DNA from: a bacterium
GTDB lineage: Bacteria > Spirochaetota > Spirochaetia > Treponematales > Rectinemataceae
NCBI GenBank assembly: GCA_021813065.1
Contig: JAKALZ010000120.1
Location: forward strand, 1 to 6,258
Direction of reading: 5' to 3'
DNA: 6,258 nt
The notes beneath the pieces were generated by a model. That model did not search any database. It saw only the letters and a program-made list of their open reading frames with translations, and had not been told where the DNA came from. This document shows, one piece after another, positions 1 through 6,018 of this stretch; the stretch's first letter is position 1, and each line of letters begins with the position of its first letter. A program made the translations under genes and the position numbers.

Positions 1-212
1 TGACCTGGATCATGAACAGCGCGAAGGGAAGCCTTTGGTCCGCCATCTTCTTCCACTGGATTTATACCTACTGCCTGCAGGTCGTCTCGACAGGCGTCAC
101 GAGAAACGCGCTCTACAACTGGCTCGAATCCGCGCCGTTCGTCGTCATCGCGATCGCGGTGGTGGCGTTGAACAGAGGGTTTGCCGCGCGCCCGCCCGCC
201 GCGGAAGCGTGA
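1..212 (+). CDS. C-terminal part of a membrane protein, probably a CPBP-family intramembrane protease
   Basis: The gene enters from the left edge. The reading frame is open from position 3 (Thr-Trp-Ile-Met-Asn...) and ends at a TGA at 210-212, leaving about 69 residues. Two hydrophobic segments are visible: one around SLWSAIFFHWIYTY and one around SAPFVVIAIAVVALN, followed by a short Pro/Ala-rich tail. The pattern 'hydrophilic turn, SLW/SLL, then A-I-x-F-H' resembles the last conserved motif of CPBP (CAAX protease and bacteriocin-processing, Abi) membrane proteases, where the histidine helps bind the catalytic metal. In that family the residue four after the histidine is often Asn; here it is Thr. 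The glutamate motif that would settle the family lies outside the window. The ATG at 12 is internal, because the frame is open upstream of it. The family call is an inference from one motif; another polytopic membrane protein is possible. Confidence 0.5.
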   Translation, partial: TWIMNSAKGSLWSAIFFHWIYTYCLQVVSTGVTRNALYNWLESAPFVVIAIAVVALNRGFAARPPAAEA

Positions 213-264
213 GCGCCGGCGCCGCCGGAGGTCGCGATTTGGTGATGGACCCGCGGGATTTTCC

Positions 265-293
265 TTGACCGCATCGGTCGCGGCGCCTACAAT
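265..293 (+). promoter_or_regulatory. sigma70-type promoter of the ABC importer operon
   Basis: A TTGACC -35 box (265-270, five of six consensus bases) and a TACAAT -10 box (288-293, five of six) are separated by the ideal 17 bases. Transcription would start near A300, only about three bases before the ATG at 303, so the mRNA would be nearly leaderless. No Shine-Dalgarno sequence lies between the -10 box and the start codon, which agrees with that. No clear Fur box or riboswitch can be seen in the 90-base gap. Confidence 0.75.
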
Positions 294-302
294 GTACGCA
301 CC

Positions 303-1322
303 ATGAAACGTATAAGAATCTCCTCGATATTCGCGATTTTCGCGGCGGCGTTGGTGATGGGCGCCGGCGCGCAGCAGCGCATTGTCCTCGGGGGAAAGGC
401 GGCGAACATGCTCGCGGACGCCGTGTACCTCTTCCCTGGCGTCGGATCGAGAATTGTAGCCTACGCGAGCGGCGACCAAGGCCTCGGACTCTTCCTCTCG
501 GCGATCGACCCGACCTTCAAGAGCAAAACTTCTTTCGACAAGAGCGCCGGTGCGGAAACCTTCGCTGCCTTCAAGCCAGACCTCGTCATTTTAAAATCGA
601 TGATGAAGGGCCAGCTCCAGGCGCCGCTCACCGCGATGAGCATCCGCCAGCTCTATCTCAACCTCGAAACCCCAGAGCAGTACTACGAGGACATCGGTGC
701 GCTGGGCAAGGTTCTGGGCGAAGAGAAGAGGGCAGCCGATGTCGTTTCCTGGTTCGCGGACCATGAGACGAAGATCGTGGCGCGCACGTTGAAGCTCAGC
801 GCGGCTCAAAAACCGAACGTGCTTCTGATGCAGCTCTCCTCGTCCGGAGAGTCAGTGTGGCAGGTGCCGCCCGACTCGTGGATGCAGACCATCATGACGG
901 AGCGCGCCGGCGGAAAGGCCGTGTGGAAAGGCGCGAACCCCGGTTCGGGCTGGGCCACCGTCTCCGTGGAACAGATCGCGGCATGGAATCCCGACATCGT
1001 GTGCGTCATCGACTACCGGGGCGACTCGAGCGCCGCGGCCCAAGCCTTCAAGAAGGATTCGCGCCTCTCGTCGCTCAAGGCCATCAAAACGAACGCGGTC
1101 TTTGGATTTCCACAGGACTTCTACTCGTGGGACCAGCCCGACACGCGATGGATCCTCGGCCTCACCTGGCTCGCGAAAACCGCGCAGCCAAGCCTTTTCA
1201 AGGATATTTCCGTCGCGGCGACAACCGAGGAGTTTTTTAAGTACATGTACGGCTTCGACGACGCGAAGTACAGGTCCCTGATACTGTCGCGGCTCCACGG
1301 CGATGTGGGGGAAAGCTTCTAG
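303..1322 (+). CDS. Periplasmic substrate-binding protein of an iron-siderophore/heme/cobalamin-type ABC importer
   Basis: This 339-residue protein is the first gene of a binding protein-permease-ATPase operon and would capture the substrate in the periplasm. Residues 1-23 form a Sec signal peptide: a basic start (KRIR), a hydrophobic core and an A-G-A cleavage site before Gln24. There is no lipobox cysteine, so the protein should be soluble rather than a lipoprotein. The mature part fits the BtuF/FecB/FepB fold (periplasmic binding protein family PF01497). It has an N-lobe with AFKPDLVIL near residue 93, a long charged linking helix around 140-165, and a C-lobe with WNPDIVCVID, YSWDQPDTRWILGLTWLAK and a C-terminal EEFFKYMYGFD segment. 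Length is normal for the family. The start at 303 is chosen because it gives a complete signal peptide and lies just after the promoter. The substrate cannot be read from the sequence. The next gene starts at or just before its stop codon. Confidence 0.88.
   Translation: MKRIRISSIFAIFAAALVMGAGAQQRIVLGGKAANMLADAVYLFPGVGSRIVAYASGDQGLGLFLSAIDPTFKSKTSFDKSAGAETFAAFKPDLVILKSMMKGQLQAPLTAMSIRQLYLNLETPEQYYEDIGALGKVLGEEKRAADVVSWFADHETKIVARTLKLSAAQKPNVLLMQLSSSGESVWQVPPDSWMQTIMTERAGGKAVWKGANPGSGWATVSVEQIAAWNPDIVCVIDYRGDSSAAAQAFKKDSRLSSLKAIKTNAVFGFPQDFYSWDQPDTRWILGLTWLAKTAQPSLFKDISVAATTEEFFKYMYGFDDAKYRSLILSRLHGDVGESF
1307..1312 (+). promoter_or_regulatory. Shine-Dalgarno-like GGGGGA that favours the GTG start of the permease
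   Basis: GGGGGA lies 11 bases before a GTG at 1324, which itself follows the TAG stop of the binding-protein gene by one base. That arrangement suits translational reinitiation. The rival in-frame ATG at 1303 has no purine-rich site upstream and would overlap the binding-protein gene by 20 bases. Other downstream cistrons here use sites 8-10 bases from their starts (before 2340 and 5584), which makes the GTG reasonable but not certain. Confidence 0.45.
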
Positions 1323-1323
1323 C

Positions 1324-2343
1324 GTGGGCGGCCGTTCAGCAGCCGGCTCGCGAGGACGCGCGCGGGGAGCCCTGGGAGGCGCTCTGGTCGCGATCCTCGC
1401 CGTGGTGTTCGCGCTCTCGCTCTTTGTGGGGCGCTACCCGGCGCCGGGATTCATGAATCCCTCTATGCTGGCCAGCGATGAGCTCGCCCGTCAGATTGTA
1501 TTCAACTCGAGACTCCCGAGAATGCTCGGCGCGGTGCTGCTCGGCCTCGTGCTGGGCGGCGCGGGGGCCTCGCTGCAATCGGTGTTCGGGAACCCCCTCG
1601 TCGACGCGGGATTCTTGGGCGTGTCGCAGGGTGCCGCGTTTGGCGCCGCGCTCGCGCTCATCCTCGGGCTGAGAGCGTACTCAATGGTCGCGGTGTTCGC
1701 CTTTGTAGCAGCGCTGCTCGCGTTGGGGCTCTCGCTCTGGCTCGCGGAGCGCTTCAAATACGGCGGCCAGATTCTGCGCCTCATCTTGGCGGGACTCGCC
1801 GTGTCGGCCTTCTTCTCCGCGCTTCTCGCCATGATGAAATACGTGGCCGATCCGCTCAAGCAGCTTCCCGACATCGTGTTCTGGACCATGGGCTCGATGG
1901 TGCCGATGAGCTGGCAGCGGCTCGAATCCGCGGCGCCGGTGGCGCTCGCGGCGCTCGCGCTCCTCTTCGGTATGCGCTGGCGCATGAACCTCCTCTCCCT
2001 CGACGACGCGGTGTCGCACTCCTTGGGCGTGCGCCCGGCGCTCGAGCGCCGGGCGGTGAGCATCGCCGCCGCCGCGGGAGTGGGAGTGATGACCGCTGTG
2101 TGCGGCGTGGTGGGCTGGGTGGGACTCGTGGTGCCCCAACTCGTGCGCGCGATCGACGGCCCCGACGGCCGCACTGTGGTGCCGCGTTCGATGCTCGGCG
2201 GCGCCATCTTCGTGCTCGTTTCGGACACGCTGGCGCGGTCGGTATTCTCAGGCGAAATACCGCTCGGCATCGTGACCTCGCTCTTCGGAGCGCTGAGCTT
2301 CGCGCTGCTCTTGACCCTGCGGCGGGTGGAGCTCGCGCGATGA
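1324..2343 (+). CDS. FecCD/BtuC-family permease of the ABC importer
   Basis: This polytopic inner-membrane protein (339 residues from the GTG; 346 if the ATG at 1303 is used) would form the homodimeric translocation channel. It has a short basic, Gly/Ala-rich N-terminus, then about ten hydrophobic segments as in BtuC, FhuB and FepD. Hallmarks counted from the GTG are RLPRML (63-68) after the first helix, GNPLVDAGFLGVSQGAA (89-105), the cytoplasmic L-S-L-D-D-A segment with LGV near 225-236, GWVGLVVPQLVR (264-275) and EIPLGIVTSLFGA (311-323). Length is typical of the family. It is sandwiched between its binding protein and its ATPase, and its TGA stop overlaps the ATPase ATG (ATGA), so the genes are surely co-translated. 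Start choice rests on the Shine-Dalgarno-like site noted separately. The family is certain; substrate specificity is not visible. Confidence 0.9.
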   Translation: MGGRSAAGSRGRARGALGGALVAILAVVFALSLFVGRYPAPGFMNPSMLASDELARQIVFNSRLPRMLGAVLLGLVLGGAGASLQSVFGNPLVDAGFLGVSQGAAFGAALALILGLRAYSMVAVFAFVAALLALGLSLWLAERFKYGGQILRLILAGLAVSAFFSALLAMMKYVADPLKQLPDIVFWTMGSMVPMSWQRLESAAPVALAALALLFGMRWRMNLLSLDDAVSHSLGVRPALERRAVSIAAAAGVGVMTAVCGVVGWVGLVVPQLVRAIDGPDGRTVVPRSMLGGAIFVLVSDTLARSVFSGEIPLGIVTSLFGALSFALLLTLRRVELAR

Positions 2344-3101
2344 GCGGCACCTCCTACCTTTCGGCGCGCGACATCGTCTTCGGATGGGGGGCCGGCCCCG
2401 CGGTGCTCGACCGTGTCCGCCTCGAAGCGGCGCGCGGCCAGACCCTCGCCATCCTCGGCCCCAACGGCGCTGGCAAGACAAGCCTGCTCTCCGTGCTCTC
2501 GGGCCGCCTCACGCCGCGCGCCGGCTCCGTGACCCTCGAACATCGGCCGCTCCGGGCGCTCTCTGCCCGCGAACGCGCCCAGCGAATCGCGTTTCTGCCA
2601 CAGCTCGAAAAGCTGCCCTTCAATTACCGTGTGCTCGATTTCGTGCTGATGGGGCGCACGCCGCACATGGAGGCATTCGCGCTGCCTGGGCCTGAAGACG
2701 AGAGTGCAGCGAGCGTGGCGCTCGAGGCGCTCGGCATGGGGTCGTTCGCGGACCGCAACATTGGCGAACTCTCGGGCGGCGAGCTTCAGCTCGCCCGCAT
2801 CGCGCGCTGCCTCGCGCAGGGCGCGTCGATCCTCATGCTCGACGAACCCGCGAGCATGCTCGACCCGGCGCACGCGCGGCACATCGCGGACGCGCTCGCC
2901 GCGCTTGTCAGCGCGGGAAAGACAATAATCTATACGACGCACGATATCGGGCTCGGCATCTTCCTTGGGGGGAGGGCGATCATCATCGCACACGGGAAAA
3001 TTGCCTGGGACGGTCCTGCGGAGGGCCTGCGCGACGCGGAAATGCTCGAGCGCGCGTACGGTATTTCGTTTTCAGTCAAGGAGCTGCCGAGCGCCTTTTA
3101 A
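2340..3101 (+). CDS. ATP-binding protein of the iron-siderophore/heme/cobalamin-type ABC importer
   Basis: This 253-residue cytosolic ATPase powers the permease encoded just upstream. All nucleotide-binding motifs are intact: Walker A GPNGAGKT (40-47), Q-loop Gln88 in FLPQ, signature LSGGE (144-148), Walker B ILMLDEP (164-170) with Glu169 as catalytic base, a D-loop reading ASMLD (171-175) and the H-loop His201 in TTHD. VLMGRTPH (102-109) is typical of the BtuD/FecE/HmuV branch (VxxGRxPH), which agrees with the FecCD permease. The ATG at 2340 is chosen because it forms an ATGA overlap with the permease stop and has GGTGGAG eight bases upstream; the frame is open further upstream, but that stretch is antiparallel noise inside the permease gene. 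It is the last gene of the operon. The next gene converges on it, and I see no clear T-tract terminator after its TAA. Confidence 0.95.
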   Translation: MSGTSYLSARDIVFGWGAGPAVLDRVRLEAARGQTLAILGPNGAGKTSLLSVLSGRLTPRAGSVTLEHRPLRALSARERAQRIAFLPQLEKLPFNYRVLDFVLMGRTPHMEAFALPGPEDESAASVALEALGMGSFADRNIGELSGGELQLARIARCLAQGASILMLDEPASMLDPAHARHIADALAALVSAGKTIIYTTHDIGLGIFLGGRAIIIAHGKIAWDGPAEGLRDAEMLERAYGISFSVKELPSAF

Positions 3102-3223
3102 GGTGGCGTTCTCTGTCGGCAGGAGTGCGGGGCGCGCGCATGGGCATGCCCGGAGCCGCGGTTTCGGCGCGGCCTTACTGAGTGCCCGCCAAACCTGTGT
3201 GGGATACCGCGAGGCGCAATCGC

Positions 3224-4306
3224 TTACCGAGCGCCCGCCCTTATTGCCTTCTCTTCAGCTTCGATCGCGAGCTCGATGGCGCGGAACACAAGTTCCTGAT
3301 CCTGCGCCTTGCGCGTATTGTCGACGCAGTCGCGCACGAGCTTGCCGAAGAACGGAAATCCGCAGGTGCCTGCGGCCTTGAAGTGGTACTCCCCATTGTG
3401 GTTCACGAGGTAGACGTGGTCGCCCTCGGGGTCGTTGGCGATGTCGATGTACTTGCGCATCTCGATGTAGCCCTCGGTGCCCTGGATGAAGGTGCGGCCG
3501 TCGCCCCACGCGCCGAGGCCGTTGGGCGTGAGCCAGTTGACGCTGAAGTAGCCGCTCGCGCCGTTGTCCATAAGGAGGTGCGCGTCGCCGAAATCCTCGA
3601 AGGCGGGATATTTTGGGAACTTATAGTTCGCGGTGTGGCTCGATGAGATCGTCGCGTCGCGCGCTCCCGAGTAAAAGAGAATCTGCTCAATCTGGTGACA
3701 ACCGAGGTCGACGATGATGCCGCCGAAATTCGCTCCGTCGAAAAACCATGCGGGGCGCTGATCGATGCTGATGCGGTGCGGTCCCCAGCCCGAGATATGC
3801 ACGACTTTGCCGATCGCCCCGTCCTCGATGAGGCGCTGCGCGTACACCGAAGCCTCGACGTGGAGCCGCTCGCTGTAGTACACCGCGTACATCTTGCCTG
3901 TTTCCGCCACGACGCGCCGTGCCTCGTCAACCTGCGCCTGGGCGGTGAAGGGCGGCTTATCGCTGAAAAAATGCTTGCCGGCCTTGAGCGCGCGCATTCC
4001 CAGCGGCCCGCGCTCGCACGGAATGATCGCCGACGCGATGAGTGTAATGCTGCCGTCGCGAAGGATTTCATCTTCGGAGGACGCGGGAATTGCCTCGGGG
4101 TGCGCTTCGCGGAATTTCGCGATTTTGGCGGGGTCGCGGTCGTAGACCATCGCGATCTCGGCTCCGGACTCAGAGAGCCCGTTGCACATCCCGTAGATGT
4201 GGCCGTGGTCGAGCCCGATGATGCCGACCGAGCATTCGCCTGGCGCGCACACGGGCTGCGCCTTCCCTTTTGGAGCGTAGAATTGGCCGTTCGATTTTTC
4301 TTGCAT
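3224..4306 (-). CDS. Gfo/Idh/MocA-family NAD(P)-dependent oxidoreductase
   Basis: This 360-residue protein belongs to the glucose-fructose oxidoreductase/inositol dehydrogenase family, which oxidises or reduces sugars, cyclitols and related compounds with NAD(P). The N-terminal Rossmann fold opens with VGIIGLDHGHIYG (from about residue 27), so the usual GxGxxG loop is replaced by the GLDHGH form seen in a subset of the family; an acidic Asp at the end of the second strand (VYDRD, about 54-58) suggests NAD preference. The family's EKP motif appears as SDKP with Lys117, and GGIIVDLGCH carries the Asp200 and His204 pair expected near the substrate. Some 25 residues with two cysteines (VCAPGEC) precede the Rossmann fold. 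The ATG at 4306 is chosen over a GTG at 4321 because the -10 box covers the GTG. It stands alone and converges on the importer operon; the substrate is unknown. Confidence 0.87.
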   Translation of the reverse strand: MQEKSNGQFYAPKGKAQPVCAPGECSVGIIGLDHGHIYGMCNGLSESGAEIAMVYDRDPAKIAKFREAHPEAIPASSEDEILRDGSITLIASAIIPCERGPLGMRALKAGKHFFSDKPPFTAQAQVDEARRVVAETGKMYAVYYSERLHVEASVYAQRLIEDGAIGKVVHISGWGPHRISIDQRPAWFFDGANFGGIIVDLGCHQIEQILFYSGARDATISSSHTANYKFPKYPAFEDFGDAHLLMDNGASGYFSVNWLTPNGLGAWGDGRTFIQGTEGYIEMRKYIDIANDPEGDHVYLVNHNGEYHFKAAGTCGFPFFGKLVRDCVDNTRKAQDQELVFRAIELAIEAEEKAIRAGAR

Positions 4307-4312
4307 GCTCCG

Positions 4313-4318
4313 ATTATA
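4313..4318 (-). promoter_or_regulatory. Consensus -10 box (TATAAT) giving a leaderless oxidoreductase mRNA
   Basis: Reading the minus strand, a perfect TATAAT occupies 4318 to 4313 and is followed by six bases and then the ATG at 4306. With the standard spacing the first transcribed base would be the A of that ATG. No good -35 hexamer stands 16-18 bases upstream, and I find no classical extended -10 (TGn) motif; the base before the box is G and the one before that is T. A GGAG touches the ATG too closely to act as a Shine-Dalgarno site. Confidence 0.6.
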
Positions 4319-4395
4319 CACTCGGTTATGGTGTGGACGGAACTCTTCTCGCGCACACAGGTTTCTTCGCGCCGAAGCGCCTCGTCATCGGCTAT

Positions 4396-4424
4396 TTGTC
4401 CGCGCCTATGCGCATTGATATATT
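4396..4424 (+). promoter_or_regulatory. Probable promoter of the TspO-like gene
   Basis: TTGTCC (4396-4401) and TATATT (4419-4424, five of six consensus bases) are 17 bases apart inside the AT-rich part of the divergent intergenic region. Transcription from near 4431 would leave a leader of about 30 bases that includes the GGAGG site at 4451-4455, six bases before the ATG at 4462. A rival pair, TTGATA (4415-4420) with TTTAAA (4438-4443), is weaker and would place the start just one base before the ribosome binding site. Confidence 0.55.
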
Positions 4425-4461
4425 AGTACAACCAAATTTTAAAGTCTTGTGGAGGCAATCC

Positions 4462-5316
4462 ATGAATCAGAGCGAAAGCAAAATCAAATCTGCGTCGATC
4501 ACCAACACGGTCGCGTTCATCGCGGTCCTCGCGATCAACGCGCTCGCTAACGCGCTTCCCATCAACGGCGTCACCACCGGCCAACTTTCGGATGAAATTC
4601 CCAATCTCTTTGTGCCCGCGGGGCTCACCTTCTCGATATGGGGGTTGATCTATCTGCTGTTGGCGGGCCACACCTTTTACACGCTGCGTGAGACTCTGGG
4701 AAAGGGTGGTGTGGGCAACGGTGTGTCTGAGAGCGACGCGGTGGTTCTCAGGCTTAACTACACTTCGAATATTATTTGGATTCTGGCGTGGCAGTATAGA
4801 CGCGTTGAATTCGCGATGATCTTCATGCTCGTCATCCTGGGCACGCTCATCGGGCTCGAGCTTTCGATTCAGAAGAAACTCGCGCCCGGCGGCGCCCTCG
4901 CCATCGATCCCAATCGAGGTGGCTCGACTCGGTCCGCGAAGGCCCGCCGCTTCTTCCTGACCGTGCCGATCCGGGTCTACCTGGGCTGGATCTCCGTGGC
5001 GACCATCGCGAATGTCACCGCGCTTCTCGTAAAGCTCAACTGGAACGAGTGGGGCGTCGATCCGCGCGTCTGGACGGTGATCGTGATCGCGGCGGGACTT
5101 GCGGTGGCGCTCGGCTTCTCGATTCTGAGGCGGGAAATAGCCGCGCCGCTCGTGGTGGTGTGGGCGTACGCGGGCATCGTGATCAAGCGCACGCAGGTCG
5201 ACGCGGGGTATTCGCGGGCGGTGTGGATAGCCGCGCTTGTGTCGGCGATCATCATTCTTGTCTCGATTGCCGTGGCGCGGCGCCCCCGGTCCGCGCAGGG
5301 GACAGCGCGTGCCTGA
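4462..5316 (+). CDS. TspO/MBR-related multi-pass membrane protein (tryptophan-rich sensory protein-like)
   Basis: This 284-residue integral membrane protein has about seven hydrophobic segments (roughly 13-33, 53-77, 102-110, 115-135, 168-192, 202-221, 226-243 and 252-272). The segment NALANALPINGVTTG (26-40) followed by LFVPAGLTFSIWGLIYLLL (49-67) matches the first helices of long TspO-related proteins usually annotated as tryptophan-rich sensory proteins; VYLGWISVATIANVTALL (172-189) is a second hallmark. It is much longer than the classical five-helix TspO of about 160 residues. TspO proteins bind porphyrins and related hydrophobic ligands, but I would not assign ligand or signal here. A hydrophilic loop at about 141-165 with basic and Gly/Ser residues divides the protein. 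The ATG at 4462 is chosen because GGAGG precedes it by six bases; the frame runs open upstream only through promoter DNA. Its stop overlaps the DUF488-like remnant. Confidence 0.7.
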   Translation: MNQSESKIKSASITNTVAFIAVLAINALANALPINGVTTGQLSDEIPNLFVPAGLTFSIWGLIYLLLAGHTFYTLRETLGKGGVGNGVSESDAVVLRLNYTSNIIWILAWQYRRVEFAMIFMLVILGTLIGLELSIQKKLAPGGALAIDPNRGGSTRSAKARRFFLTVPIRVYLGWISVATIANVTALLVKLNWNEWGVDPRVWTVIVIAAGLAVALGFSILRREIAAPLVVVWAYAGIVIKRTQVDAGYSRAVWIAALVSAIIILVSIAVARRPRSAQGTARA

Positions 5317-5353
5317 GATCGTGATCAAGCGTGTCTACGAGGCGCCTGGGCCG
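5309..5353 (+). pseudogene. Possible 5' remnant of a DUF488-family gene
   Basis: A GTG at 5309, overlapping the last eight bases of the TspO-like gene and preceded by AGGGGA, opens a frame that reads V-P-E-I-V-I-K-R-V-Y-E-A-P-G-P. The I-K-R-V-Y-[DE]-x-P pattern is the N-terminal signature of DUF488 proteins such as Escherichia coli YeaO, which normally run to about 115-120 residues and continue with DGxRxLVDRLWPRG. After position 5353 this frame turns into unrelated residues and runs antisense into the HTH gene, and neither other frame restores the family sequence. I infer that the gene was cut off by a deletion or by a rearrangement that brought in the minus-strand operon. The match is only about 10-12 residues, so chance resemblance is possible. 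Confidence 0.4.
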
Positions 5354-5383
5354 CGATCGAACTGCGCATGTGGCAGGCGAGCT

Positions 5384-5584
5384 TCACTCTTCGTCAGAAA
5401 AGTCGAACACCTCGTCCACACTGGCGCGCAGGATGCGCGCGATGGAGTGCGCGAGCCTCAGGCTCGGATTGTATTTTCCCTGTTCGAGATACACGATTGT
5501 CTCTCTGCGCACGCCCGCCGCGTCGGCCAGCTGCTGCTGGGTAAGGTCGAGGCGGGCGCGGAATTCCTTGATGCGGGTGGTCAA
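5384..5584 (-). CDS. Small XRE/Cro-type helix-turn-helix transcriptional regulator
   Basis: This 66-residue single-domain DNA-binding protein follows the standard small XRE pattern. Residues 3-13 ([11 protein letters not shown]) form helix 1, [11 protein letters not shown] (15-25) is helix 2 and turn, [20 protein letters not shown] (26-45) covers the recognition helix and the conserved E-x-G-K-Y-x-P-S-L segment, and the protein ends with [12 protein letters not shown]. It is full length for this class (YozG-like regulators of about 65-70 residues). The start is a TTG at 5584-5582; it overlaps the stop of the upstream membrane-protein gene as TTGA and has GAGGAG ten bases before it. It is the second gene of a minus-strand operon. 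Such regulators commonly bind an inverted repeat at their own promoter, and a suitable repeat lies at 6002-6018. Target and signal are unknown. Confidence 0.9.
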   Translation of the reverse strand: MTTRIKEFRARLDLTQQQLADAAGVRRETIVYLEQGKYNPSLRLAHSIARILRASVDEVFDFSDEE

Positions 5585-6000
5585 TCTTCAATATCTCCTC
5601 TTCGGTTAAGGAAATATCTAGTAATGAAAAATGTCGCCAGCATTGCCGCCAAGATGAGAAAAAGGGCTTGTTCGGAGCTCATTTTGACTACGCCCAGCGT
5701 GTCGTTCAGGACCAGGAGCGCAATCGCGTAGAGAGAGAGATACCATGAGTACGCGAAGGCGCGCCCTTCAATCCGCAGGCTCCGTTCGTCGTGTTCGATT
5801 TTCTCGCCGCCCTTGTGCCGGGCAATGACGTAGAGGGCTGTGAAGACCGCGAAGCTCAGGACAAAGGGTAGGGCGATTTCAGCGAGAGGCGTCGTTCCTC
5901 TCACGATGAGCACGGTATCGCCCGCGAAGAGCGGAAGCGTGAGCGCGATGGCGAGTATGGTCATGCGCCGTTTTCTGGAGAGGTTTATTCGATGTTTCAT
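5581..6000 (-). CDS. DUF2178-like four-helix membrane protein, partner of the HTH regulator
   Basis: This 139-residue inner-membrane protein has a basic N-terminus ([11 protein letters not shown]) and four hydrophobic segments, roughly 13-33, 40-60, 84-100 and 108-130. Between helices 2 and 3 is a charged loop with [17 protein letters not shown] (70-86); the D-E-R plus G-x-A-x-x-x-S-W pattern is typical of DUF2178-type membrane proteins, and the ending [10 protein letters not shown] also fits. The biochemical role of the family is not known. The ATG at 6000 lies 17 bases after a TATAAT box with no Shine-Dalgarno site in between, so the leader would be about 11 bases. The stop codon overlaps the TTG start of the HTH gene. 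Membrane protein plus small XRE regulator is a recurring gene pair, and by analogy with SdpI/SdpR-like arrangements the membrane protein could control its regulator; that is inference only. Confidence 0.75.
   Translation of the reverse strand: MKHRINLSRKRRMTILAIALTLPLFAGDTVLIVRGTTPLAEIALPFVLSFAVFTALYVIARHKGGEKIEHDERSLRIEGRAFAYSWYLSLYAIALLVLNDTLGVVKMSSEQALFLILAAMLATFFITRYFLNRRGDIED
5595..5600 (-). promoter_or_regulatory. Shine-Dalgarno site GAGGAG that fixes the TTG start of the HTH gene
   Basis: On the minus strand GAGGAG spans 5600-5595, inside the 3' end of the DUF2178-like gene, ten bases before the TTG at 5584. There is no ATG or GTG that would give the conserved N-terminus of the regulator, so this site and the TTGA overlap together identify the rare start codon. 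Confidence 0.75.
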
Positions 6001-6001
6001 G

Positions 6002-6018
6002 TTCGCACCATGTGCGAA
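6002..6018. promoter_or_regulatory. Perfect 7-3-7 inverted repeat, likely operator of the membrane-protein/HTH operon
   Basis: TTCGCAC (6002-6008), a CAT spacer and GTGCGAA (6012-6018) form an exact dyad. It begins two bases before the ATG at 6000, ends on the last base of the TATAAT box and spans the predicted transcription start at 6011. A bound dimer there would block RNA polymerase. The best candidate ligand is the XRE protein encoded by the second gene of the same operon, giving negative autoregulation. As RNA the repeat would be mostly in the leader only for its first half, so a DNA operator is more likely than a hairpin. Confidence 0.6.

Noticed and set aside
213..302. A terminator or riboswitch between the CPBP-like gene and the importer operon
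   Set aside because: The GC-rich self-complementary bases after 213 have no T tract, and about 90 bases that already hold a promoter are too few for a cobalamin riboswitch.
1491..2993. A 500-codon open frame on the minus strand across the permease and ATPase genes
   Set aside because: It is antisense to two certain genes with complete family motifs. Its translation is Arg/Ala/Ser-rich and low in complexity, as expected from the shadow of GC-rich coding DNA.
3102..3223. GGGCATGCCC (3142-3151) and GCCGCG...CGCGGC (3155-3173) hairpins between the convergent ATPase and oxidoreductase genes as a terminator
   Set aside because: The stems are short and no T tract follows on either strand. Such hairpins are common in GC-rich DNA; rho-dependent termination is equally possible. 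Nothing else in this 122-base gap looks like a gene.
3695..4426. A 243-codon plus-strand frame opposite the oxidoreductase gene
   Set aside because: The opposite strand encodes a clear Gfo/Idh/MocA protein with catalytic residues. The plus-strand product shows no recognisable domain and runs through the oxidoreductase promoter.
5176..5331. A 14-base direct repeat, ATCGTGATCAAGCG, at 5176-5189 and 5318-5331
   Set aside because: Both copies encode Ile-Val-Ile-Lys-Arg in their reading frames, so shared codon preference explains the match. It is too short to claim recombination, though it lies near the DUF488-like scar.
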